Part shown: positions 32,751 to 42,168 of the stretch, in pieces | How positions within the stretch are numbered: position 1 is the stretch's first letter | Layout: each line of letters opens with the position of its first letter | DNA from: Naematelia aurantialba | Lineage: Eukaryota; Basidiomycota; Tremellomycetes; Tremellales; Naemateliaceae | Direction: 5' to 3' | Length of the DNA stretch: 64,000 nucleotides | Assembly (NCBI GenBank): GCA_021527695.1 | Contig: JAKFAO010000015.1 | Coordinates: 1 to 64,000 of the forward strand | Notes under the pieces: generated by a model | Told to the model about the DNA's origin: nothing | What the model saw: only the letters and a program-made list of their open reading frames with translations | Databases searched by the model: none | Translations under genes and position numbers: made by a program

Positions 32751-35725
32751 CTACCACGGTAACGGCGGCTCGACGACCTCCCGTCTCTCGTCTGCCATCT
32801 GACGCACCAAGCTCGCCAAGAAGGGCGCATCGACCTGCGACGCACGTCAGCCTCAGCGCGGCTCCAGCTTGGCCGCGGCCTCGTGTCTCGTAGTTGCCAA
32901 GGACAACGAGGACCCAAAGACCGAGACTAACACCCAACACCCAACACCCAACACCCAACACCCAACACCCAACACCAACACCCAACACCCAACACCCAAC
33001 ACCCACACCAACACCAACACCAACACCAACACCAACACCAACACCAACACCAACACCAACACCAACACCAAACACCACGACCAACACCAAGCTCAAGCTT
33101 TAAGACCCGTGCACAAGAAACAAAGACAGCACGAAAGTTCCGTTTTGACTGGTAACCAATGTAGGCAAGGGCGAAGACGCAGACGCGAGACCAGACCCAA
33201 CTCACCCGAATGTTGCTGCCGTGAAAGCCTGGGCCCTGATCGACCGCCCATTTATCGGGTCTTCTCCACCTACCGATACAGTCAGCTTCGGTTGCGCCCA
33301 CCGCCACCACACCTCGACGATGGTCGACGGCAATGCACCCCACACCGCCTCCGCAACTCGGCGATGGTTGACTGGGGCGGGGAGAACAAGTCGTATCCGG
33401 GAGGGGCGACAGACCTACTTTTCAGGTGGGAACGTCGTGTCGTTGTGAATGGCGTAGTATTCATGCGACATGAGTTCAGCGAGCATCGCGTAGTCCTGCA
33501 CGAACACGCGTGTCAGCGGATTCTCCTTGGTCGAAACGTGGAAAGTCATGTCAGCAGGATGTCAACTGACCCTCGCAAAGCCGCCGGGATTCATGATCTA
33601 CGATCGACAGTCAGCACGACGAACTCCCCACCCAGCCATCCTCACCTCGAGGACGCCCGAGCCGGGCTTCATCCACAACTGATGGCTAAGCCCATTCCCG
33701 TGGACGCCAAGCATGATCTGCGGCAACAGATCAGTGTCGTTTCCCCTTCTATCAGATCGGCTCCTCACATCTGTGCGGAGTGCAAGGCAGAACTGAGGCG
33801 CCAACATCAGCAAAGAAAACGGCCAGGTAGCCTGCTCTCCTCCGTGTTGACGATCACCCACCTGCCGTGTCCGCGTCATCGTCTCCATCTGAGCATCGTA
33901 AAACTCAATAACGCCCTCGGCATGCAGTGCCCGCATCTCGTCAAGCAGCTCCTCGGCATCATCAGTATTCAATCGTCGGTTGGTCAGTTGCCTGATCGGT
34001 TCCCTCAGCCTCAGTTGCTATTATGGCAAAATTGCTAGTAGGCGAATCCCACACGCACCGGTTGATATAGGTCACAATGGGGATGCCTGGGTCTTGCCGT
34101 TCCACCATGCATCCATCGGCGATCACAAGCCGTTTGAGCGAGTCTCGCATTGGGTCCATCCAGTTCAGCGGCACGGCCAATGTCGGCAGGTCAGCGGTGG
34201 CCTTGTTCCAATACCTGACGTCGTCGCCATTCTTATGGGCTGCCCAGCGCTGCAAATTCGTCAGACAGGCGCACCTCTAACTCCGCAAAGCTCCGGGAGC
34301 ATCAGAGCCGCGGAACAACTCACGTCGACGATACTGATCTTGTCAAATAGGAATGTCATGCCCCCTGCTGTGCGATCCTCGAATATGCTTTGCTCTTCAA
34401 TCAGTGTATCAGGCAGTACCGCCTGCTGAAACCAAGCGGTCAGACCTGACCCGGTTTCAGCAATGGCACGCTATGTATGGCTCCCTGACCGACCTGCTTT
34501 GTCCCGCTGTGGACTGGTCAGCTCGCAGTGTCTGCCAGAGATAAGGGTTCTGAGCTCACCCAGTCTTTTGGTGTCGTGCGGTACATAATACGGGTAGGAA
34601 GCTCCGTGTCACCTGCAGCTGCTACCAGGCGCCACGACCCGAGGAACATCTCCCCTGAGCTCATGAGTTTGGAACATCCTCATTAAGGATCCACTCACCG
34701 ACTGTAATGGAGGAGAAGGAGCAGGCATCAGCAATGGCATGGATGTACATTAGGACATACTGACTACCAGCTGGTCAGCGTGCATATCGCGACAGGGAAG
34801 TATGCTCACAATGAAAGTAATGGTTCAGAAAAGAATGCGTCTTTGCACCAGGAGCGTCATTGAACCACATCTGCAGCCAACTCAGCGCTCCGACCGATGC
34901 CGCGGACTCTACCTGGCAGTGGCAGCCAAGTAGGGATCCTCCATGGAAGGCAACGAGGGGCCCAGCTACCAGCCGAGGCAGGGACACTCACGCTGACTCC
35001 AGCTTTCCGCACCGCGACGTTACCAAAAATCTCCCGTGCTGCAGTAGGGTCCACGACCCGCCACCTGTCCTCTCCAGCAGGTGGTTTTGCGCGCCCGTCA
35101 TCGTCGGGCCCCAGGTCGGCGGTCATAATATACCCCGGTCCCTTTTCGGTGAGGACCTCGGGGAAGGGCGCGGGGTCGGTGGTCACGAAATGGAAGGTTC
35201 CGCCATATAGGTAAAGATTGTGAAAGTAATCTGAGGGAGCAGTCAGTGCGTTCCGAAGGAGACGTGAGGATCCGAAGATGCCAGAGAAGAGGGACATGTC
35301 GAGGCGGGATGTATGGGGCGGGTGAGTTCGATCCATGGTGGGAGCACAAGACACGAGGGAACGAAGCGTGATGATAGGTCAAGGCAGATGGCAGGCTCCG
35401 GACTCACTAAACCCCGCTACTCCCACTATGTATTCAGACTCTGGCATGTCTTCAGTCAATGGGACATAACGCGGACCGGCCGAGCGCGAGGTGGAGGACG
35501 CCAGCAGTCCACGGACGGACTGGTATGTCTGAAGCCAAGTCAGTGAGACCGTATAGCAAATGAGGCGCCGAGTTCAATATCGGGCGGTGGGAGGAGTATG
35601 AGAGGAGGCTGTGGACGACCACTCACTTGGGTTGCATGGGGAACGCTGCTGCCGCGAATGATAAACAGGACGAAGAAGAGGACAGCCAGACCCGCGCCCG
35701 CTCTCAGAGCGGATCGCGAGACCAT
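32751..35725 (-). CDS. GT61 (DUF563) family glycosyltransferase, copy 3
   Basis: Start at 35725 with anchor AGAGLAVLFFVLFIIRGS. Joined exons: DYFHNLYLYGGTFHFVTTDP, REIFGNVAVRKAGVS, MWFNDAPGAKTHSFLNHYFH, GEMFLGSWRLVAAAGD, an exon DKA joined by a 48-bp intron (34446-34493) to GLTAWFQQAVLPDTLIEEQ, TFLFDKISIVD, NKATADLPTLAVPLNW, PIVTYINR, FYDAQMETMTRTRQ, FCLALRTD, IMLGVHGNGLSHQLWMKPGS, 27-nt microexon IMNPGGFAR (33571-33597), DYAMLAELMSHEYYAIHND (33419-33495), WRRPDKWAVDQGPGFHGSNI (33206-33269) and the last exon VDAPFLASLVRQMADERR (32751-32834). The final intron is 371 bp and filled with tandem repeats. The exon path between about 35250 and 35625 is not certain. Substrate unknown. Confidence 0.85.
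32930..33080. repeat. Compound array (ACACCCA)n then (ACACCA)n inside a GT61 intron
   Basis: Several copies of the heptamer ACACCCA pass into about a dozen copies of the hexamer ACACCA on the plus strand. The array lies wholly within the last intron (32835-33205) of GT61 copy 3, where it is transcribed as G/T-rich RNA. Confidence 0.93.
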
Positions 35726-36773
35726 GGCAGTGGTGCACACCGCTCAAGTACGAGCTTGCGTGCGCAGCTGTATGCACGTCTGGAATGGGGGAATGATACG
35801 AAAAAAAAGTGTTCAAATGATCATCGCTGTTGGGAGAGAGATGCTAAACCAAGAGATCGACAGCGTGTGAAGCCAACTTTGTATTTCCCAGGCACAATCT
35901 ACCGAAAAGCGTATTGGGATCTCTTTTGGTTCGGCAAACCAGACGCCATTGCGGATCGTTTCGTTGCTGGACGAGCTAGGCAGTGTGGGAGATGGACAAC
36001 GCGCACGCTGGACAGCGCCATGACAGGCAGGCATGCCAACTTGTATGCATGGGATTGGGGTTTCTACCACTTGGTATAATAGGCAATAACGAATCTGCAG
36101 GCGGACAGATTTGCTTCCCTGATCCCTGCAAACAACGGCTGATCATGCTCATTCATACACTCTGGGTGGATGCTATGAAGAAAGCGCTGCTGGCATGCAG
36201 ACATGCGCGACGCCCAAGGGCAAAATCATGATGAGAGCGAAACTATAACCGCAGGAAACTAACCGGGGAAAGGTGTATTCTGTTACTCTCATCAGCGATC
36301 CGCCCCCCAAGTGTGAATCGACACAGTCCGGGAGAGGAGGAGAGATCAGAGATTGTTCACAAAGAATCATGGCCGCAGCTCAGCAACAGCCTTCTAGTTA
36401 AAAAGATTTTCTTACATCACGAGTGTGGGGGACAGGAAGAGGGAAGCGGGGGGGGAATGTGACCGACATAGACCAAGCCTACGCACGGTGGTCCGAGACG
36501 ACCACGGCCCAGACTGAAGCGATGAGACACTCACATGCGAGGCGCGAGACAGAGTCGACGACAGACCGTCAACAGGATGAGAAGATCGATCAAGAGAAAT
36601 TTCGCTCAGAGGAGGACAATGTACCAAAATGCGGAGTCTGTTCAAACTCCGCGTCTCCACGTGGCGAGATGACCTCACTAACGGAAGCTCTGTAATTCAA
36701 GGTATACCATGTCTTGACTCTATCTCTGTGCTTGCTCTTTCGGCGACCAGCGCATTCGAGTTGTGTATCCAGA
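35726..36773. other. Intergenic between GT61 copy 3 and the FAD oxidoreductase
   Basis: 1048-bp divergent spacer. Short open frames on both strands at 36412-36695 have no splice-consistent extension and no recognised motif. It should contain both promoters; nothing else was seen. Confidence 0.4.
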
Positions 36774-38199
36774 TGGCAGTGTACGAGGCGGTCGTGGTGG
36801 GCGCTGGCCCGGGCGGGCTAGCTACGACGGCGGCACTGCTCGATGCTGGCTTGTCGAGCATCTTGTGGATCGATCCAACGTTTGGCGGAGGTCGGCTCAA
36901 TGAGCTGTATCGCGAGATCTCGTCGTGCGTCGTCTTGTCCCTGCCAGCGTTCTACGTACTACGTATTCCGCTTCAATGCTACTTGTGTGTCCCTTTCGAC
37001 GTACCCAAACCCCGGGTACCGTTCATTGTCCACAGCAGCCTAGGGCTCCCATGTCGCTGTTGGTTTGCGTGACCCAGGCTGATAGAAATCCTACTAGGAA
37101 CACCAAAGTGGGTATCTACCTCGACGCTATCCACTCATCCCCGACCTGTCGACGCATCGTCGACGGCACAGCGCGACCCAACGCCGTGAGCCGCCTGGAG
37201 GAGATGGGCAGGGACGAGACGTGTCAACTCGAGCTGGCGGGGGATATGGTCATGCTGCTCCTTGAGGGGCTGCTAGCGCTGCCTGGCGTGCACAAGTTGG
37301 TGGACGAGGTGGAGGAAGCGCGATTCGAGGTACGTTTCAGCCCGTTCCCTGTCCTGTACGGCGATGCTGATCTCAGCCCCAGGAGGCAGTATGGAAGGTC
37401 AAGGCGGCTTCGCACAACGCACTAGTCTCAGCCACACAATTACACTTGTGCACCGGCTCCCATCCCATCTGCACTGCCCAGCATACCGCATACAACCCGA
37501 ATCTAATCACCCTGGACCTGGACGAGTGCCTGCGCGCTTCTCACCTGCCCTCGCTCCTCCCTACAGACTCGCATGCCACCGTCGCCGTGATCGGCAATTC
37601 GCACTCCGGCGTCTTGGTCTGTCGCAATCTGTGCGAGCTGGCCCATGACACGTCACACTCGGCATCCACGTTGACATCATCACACTCGGCATCCACGTTG
37701 ACATCATCACACTCGGCATCCACGTCGACATCAGAGTCGACATCAAACACGTCGACACCGTGTGGCCACTCGCTGTCCATTCTCAACTTCCGGCGCGGTC
37801 CCATCAAGTTTGCAGAATACAGGGACGACGGGATCGTATGGGACAACTCTGGGCTCAAGGGTGCCACTGCCGAGTGGGCCAAGGCCGTGCTCGTCGACTC
37901 GACGTCCGCCGAGCCTGTACCTACACCTACACCTACACTTACACCTACACTTACACCTACACCAGCACCTACACCAGCACCTAGTGAAGGTGCGACTGGA
38001 AATCGTAGTCCCAATCCTCGGGACTCTGAGCGCATCCTGCGGCAGATCGATCTGGGAACAGACGAGTCGTCGGTTTACGCCGAGTATCTTCCCCGATGCA
38101 CGCATATCATCTATGCTATCGGGTACACACCGTCTCCCCTCCCACGGCTGTACCTCGGCGGAACCAGGATAGACCAAAACGAAAGCGACCACGACCACG

Positions 38200-38236
<37 letters not shown>

Positions 38237-38480
38237 TGACCACGACCGAGATCGGAAGGGCAATTCCGCGCACGTACCCCAATCCGGCCGCTTGGCCTTC
38301 GACCAGCACTCGTCAGGATTCACATTCGATGGACAGCGCGTGACAGGGCTGTACGGGGCTGGTATTGCCTTTCCTGAACAAGTGGAGGATCCAGAGGGCC
38401 ACGTAGAGGCCGCGGTGGGGGTCGCCAAGTTTTTCAAGTTCACCCAGAGGGTTAAAGGGGACTGGGCGAGGGTGAGATAG
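36774..38480 (+). CDS. FAD/NAD(P)-binding oxidoreductase with in-frame tandem repeats
   Basis: Starts with a Rossmann dinucleotide fold, YEAVVVGAGPGGLATTAALL (GxGxxG), then WIDPTFGGGRLNELYREIS. An intron joins SS-NTKVGIYLDAIHSSPTC; a second near 37329-37381 leads to the larger last exon. A second nucleotide-binding block is VAVIGNSHSGVLVCRNL; then RRGPIKFAEYRDDGIVWDN, THIIYAIGYTPSPLP, and a C-terminal FAD-domain strand GLYGAGIAFPEQVEDPEGHV. The family resembles flavin pyridine-nucleotide oxidoreductases; the substrate is unknown. Three low-complexity inserts interrupt the conserved core: SHSASTLTS x3, a Thr-Pro stretch, and an Asp-His stretch. Frame is kept throughout, so the gene may be functional. 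Stop TAG 38478-38480. Confidence 0.75.
37654..37734 (+). repeat. 27-bp coding tandem repeat x3
   Basis: Three copies of a 27-bp unit (CACACTCGGCATCCACGTTG plus ACATCAT), the third with two changes, encoding SHSASTLTS-type repeats inside the oxidoreductase. Confidence 0.93.
37919..37982 (+). repeat. Hexanucleotide (CTACAC)n coding Thr-Pro
   Basis: About ten hexamer units CTACAC/TTACAC/CAGCAC reading PTPTPTLTPTLTPTPAP within the oxidoreductase frame. Confidence 0.93.
38187..38250 (+). repeat. Hexanucleotide (CACGAC)n coding His-Asp
   Basis: About ten CACGAC units read as alternating Asp-His, a possible metal-binding low-complexity loop, within the oxidoreductase frame. Confidence 0.93.
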
Positions 38481-38509
38481 CCACGAATTACGCCACACGG
38501 CACGGCACG

Positions 38510-38605
38510 CAACACTGCACAACGCACCCGACACTGCACACAACACACAACACACAACGCACAACACACAACACACAACGCACAATACACGTCACAACAC
38601 AGCAC
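38510..38605. repeat. (ACACAAC)n-like array
   Basis: Degenerate units of ACACAAC/GCACAAC, directly after the stop of the oxidoreductase gene; probably 3' UTR. Confidence 0.88.
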
Positions 38606-38762
38606 ACAGCATGGACACCCCGACATGTAACACCAACAATGCATAGGAGGAAGAAAGTCTGTGCGGGACTATCTCGAAAGACTTGCCTCCTGTTCCCGTT
38701 TGCATCTTTCACCCTATGTCGATTCGACTCTGGGAAGAAGCAGACCCCTGCCGCTGTCTAGA

Positions 38763-38823
38763 ATGGACGAGCGGGTTGGATAGACGAGCGGAAGAATAGA
38801 CGAGCGGGGCAGATAGACGAGCG
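38763..38823. repeat. About 17-bp tandem repeat containing GACGAGCGG x4
   Basis: Four copies of GACGAGCGG separated by 7-8 bp of variable sequence ending in ATA. Non-coding. Confidence 0.88.
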
Positions 38824-38908
38824 GCAATCTGTAATCAGAGTCACTGTATGCATTGTACCGATCCATGCAGATGCAGATGCCGTAACCCCAAAACTCCGCA
38901 TTCCCCCT

Positions 38909-41300
38909 CTACATGACAAACTTTTCGAGATTCTTCCCGTTCTCCGTCTCTGCCTCGCCCGCCACTCTGCGCGCCAGGATCTCTTCGGCGCGACTCCGCC
39001 AGTGGGTCGCCATCCACGCGCCGATCGCCCACTTGACGTTCTGCGGCATGGCGTAGTCGAATCTGAATCTGGTGGTGTTAGTTGCTGCTTCGGTTTATTT
39101 GTCGCTGCGTTGTAGTGCTGTCTTACCACAAGCGCACGAGCAGAAAATGAGAAGGGACAGAAGGCAGCGGAGAAGAGGCCAGGGGAGACGGAAGGATATA
39201 GCGTAGGGCAGAAGGCAGGGCATATGGTACAGACAGAGGCAGAGCAGGGTAGACATACTGTGGTATTGGCGTTGCCATGGCACCACGCAGAGCGTTGACA
39301 AAGCTCGTATAATTCCCTCGCTCGGCGTGATACACGAACCTGCGCAATCGCGGTCAGCCGTCGCCCGTCCGGCGAGGTGAGAATTGCGAATCGGACATGA
39401 TGTGGACCTCAAGCAGACGTAACGCGATGTGGACACCAAGTAGACGTGACGGGATGTGGACACCAAGTAGCGTAACGTGACGTGGTGATGTGTGGCGACT
39501 CACGGAGGATCCAACGCCTTGAGCGTGTCGTGTTGTGTCTGTGCCCAGGTCGTCTTGTCCTCGTACGTGGACCAGCCCCACAGCGAGTACTGCCGGGTCA
39601 GCGATCGATCGGATACTCAAACACCACGGAGTGATCAGAAGCTTACCGGGGAAATGAATGGCATGCCCTGGGTGGGTACGATTAGCCGGTACTCTGCCGA
39701 TGTAGTGTCTGTGGACTCACCAAATTGAGCGCCTGATGCGGACTGGGACTGAGGGTTGGCCACCCGATCCCCAACAGGGCTCTGGAAATCTTCAACTGCT
39801 CCTCAAACTCTTCTTTCCCCATCCGCCCTAGGTTCCGCACACCTTCCGGAAGAGTCATTGGCTGCTCCGCCTGCGCCTCTTTCGTCCGATCGTCATAACA
39901 TCCCACGACGAATTCGAACCCTGGAAACTCGACTTCCAGCTCGGCCTTGGCCGCTGAGAAAAAGGTCACATTCTCCCATGCGGGGATGTACCATGGTTTC
40001 TCGGTGTGGTAGAAATATCGCAGAAACTTGGCGAGGATGTAGACGCGATATGGCCGGTCCTCCGTCGGGACGTACGCGGGTGGTTGGGGGAGTTCCAGTT
40101 CGTATCTGGGGCACATGAGCACGAGTCTGAGCATGGCTCACGGTAAGAGTGACATACGGCAAGAAAGTGAAATCTGCGAAATCATCAGCCGGGTCGTTCT
40201 ACTATTTGAGGGCAAGACAGAAGCAGCTCACTGGGTTTTGCAAGACCATAACCAAGCTCCGAATGCACGTTCCACGCATCGCCCACTGGGGAATCGTAGT
40301 GATATGGGAAATAATTATACAGGAAGATCTGCGGTCTTTAGCTAACATGCAGCGAGTAGCCGGGGTGGACGCACTTTCCACGCGGGTATGCCATCCGGTT
40401 TGCGGTCTGTCTTCATATAGTCTTTCATAGTCCCGTATTGGCCGCCGGGGTAGGCGAGGACGGCCTGCGGAATGAGCTGGCGGTCCAACTGGATTTGAAG
40501 GCCAGGGCGGAGCTGTGCACGCACCTTGACCATATCTGGGATCTGGTTGTAAATGTACCACATGTAGTCTGGGGCAGGTCAGAGCAGCTTCACGCGATTG
40601 AAGAGAGACAGCGAGGAGACGAGCCTCTCCGGTAAGGACAAACAAGGGGCCATGGGGAGCAGACTCACGCCAGTCGTCGCGTGCGTGTAAGATGGTGTAG
40701 CCATATTCGTCCAGATATTTCGTCTACCTCATTCAGCTATTTACTAGCAGGAGATGGATGCGACGCGGGCTAACCAGTGAAGAGACCCTGCAAGTTGCAT
40801 CAGTTGCGCGTCAAGCGAACCTGTGAAACTGAGCTTACCAGATACCCTCTCCTCCCATGTATCCATTATAGAGGTGGAAGTGGGCATGGATGAAGCCGTA
40901 TATCACGACCTGCTGCATCAGCCACGGCCCCAGCTCACTAGTCCATTTACTGCCAGGGCTCGGATCTACGGGCTGCAGACTGCTACGAGCCGCAGACTGT
41001 GAACTGCAAACTCACAGTGGTCTGGTTCTCGCGACAAGTGTCCGTGGCAATGCACACCGCAAGCTCTCTTAGCTTGCGCTCGGTGTGGTGTTTGTAGTCC
41101 TCGCGGCCGTGGATAGACCACTCGTGTGCCGGAAAGTACGGCTCGAGCTTGCTCCCGACGTACTGCTGTATCCGGTCTGGCGGGTCGCGGGACAAGAAAT
41201 GGTCGAGCGATGACGGGCGGTACGAGGCGGGGAGGAACAGCAGCAGGGCTGTGAGGGACAGAATGACGAGGGGCAGCCGTGTCCGCCGGAGGGGGATCAT
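38909..41300 (-). CDS. GT18-like glycosyltransferase, copy 3
   Basis: Full-length type II membrane enzyme. The start at 41300 gives MIPLRRTRLPLVILSLTALL as tail and anchor. Joined blocks: RELAVCIATDTCRENQTT, VVIYGFIHAHFHLYNGYMGG, KYLDEYGYTILHARDDW, DYMWYIYNQIPDMVKVR, AVLAYPGGQYGTMKDYMK, LPYELELPQPPAYVPTEDRP, VYILAKFLRYFYHTEKP, FPGFEFVVGCYDDR, ALLGIGWPTLSPSPHQAL, GMPFISP, WGWSTYEDKTTWAQTQHDTL, FVYHAERGNYTSFVNALRGA, and a C-terminal helix ending ENGKNLEKFVM at stop 38909-38911. Same order as copy 2, and both carry an RENQTT sequon and CIAT-TC cysteine pair after the anchor. The third GT18-GT61 neighbour pair of the window, with GT61 copy 3 about 3 kb away. Confidence 0.85.
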
Positions 41301-42168
41301 TCCGTCCGGACCACACGGGCCACAGACCGGGACGACCGGGACGACCGGGACAGGGACCCCCGAGACTCGGCAGATGGGCCGCGAGCAGAGACGCAGCGCA
41401 GGGCGATTATCGTCCGCTAAAAGAGCATACAGCGCGGCCGGCTCGTTGCACAGACCACGTCGAGTGAGGACAAGGGCTGCTCGACGAGAGATGAACCTTA
41501 ACAGTTGGCTGCTTGTGGCGCGTGAGAAGGGTGCCCCAGTTTCCCACGGTGGATCCCCCGCAGCGCACGGACAAATGTCGAGGTGACTACCAGCAGTCTC
41601 TGACGATCTGATGATCAAAGGGCCATTCCTTGATGTGCGTGATCGACATGACCCAGCATGCTCGTGAGGCAAGCATAGCCGCCTTTCCATCTATAGATAA
41701 ATGTATGACATGCAGCCACCACTTCACAGACAGCACGTCGTAATGCAGGGCAGCACGCTACCCAATCGCCACTTGAACTGGAAGGTTGCCTCGTCACGGA
41801 CTTACCACAGGCCTGATCTGTCTTGTGAGCCGGAGCGTGGTCAGCTATACCCCTCATTGGATGTGATGTTGGGGACGTATGAGATTGGGATGCAAATGGA
41901 AGGAGAAGACGGCTCACTGCTCCTATCACTCGTGGGCCCTCCGACCTCTCATCGAGGTCCCGGCATGGCGGAGACTCTCAGAAAAGAACACGTCAATTCT
42001 CGACGTCAAATCTGATATTCCAGCAGTGCACATCTTATGCGTCCTGGTGCTGGCACACGTACGCGTGAACCGATATGAACACACCGACACTCATATGATA
42101 TCCAGCATGCAAGATCAATGTACCCTATGAACGATAGCCCTCGTCGCCCGACCGGCTCTTCGCCGTGC
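41301..42168. other. Intergenic upstream of GT18 copy 3
   Basis: 868 bp between two minus-strand genes. An open frame continues upstream of the chosen GT18 start to 41690 but would place a long non-anchor segment before the membrane helix, so it was not used. No other feature was recognised. Confidence 0.45.

Larger units (their letters stand above)
38481..38908. other. Convergent intergenic region with two tandem repeats
   Basis: 428 bp between the stops of the oxidoreductase (+) and GT18 copy 3 (-). It holds an (ACACAAC)-like array at about 38510-38605 and four spaced copies of AGACGAGCGG-like units at about 38763-38823. No gene was recognised. Confidence 0.5.

Noticed and set aside
32930..33080. 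Internal telomere-like repeat
   Set aside because: The ACACCCA/ACACCA units do not match the TTAGGG-type telomere repeats expected for this group, and the array lies inside a gene.
32869..34038. 389-codon plus-strand open frame through the ACACCA array
   Set aside because: It is antisense to several well-supported exons of GT61 copy 3, and its N-terminal third is only Thr-Asn-Pro repeat translation.
37654..38250. CRISPR-like or phage repeat array
   Set aside because: Repeats are contiguous without unique spacers, are in frame within a eukaryotic gene, and the genome is fungal.
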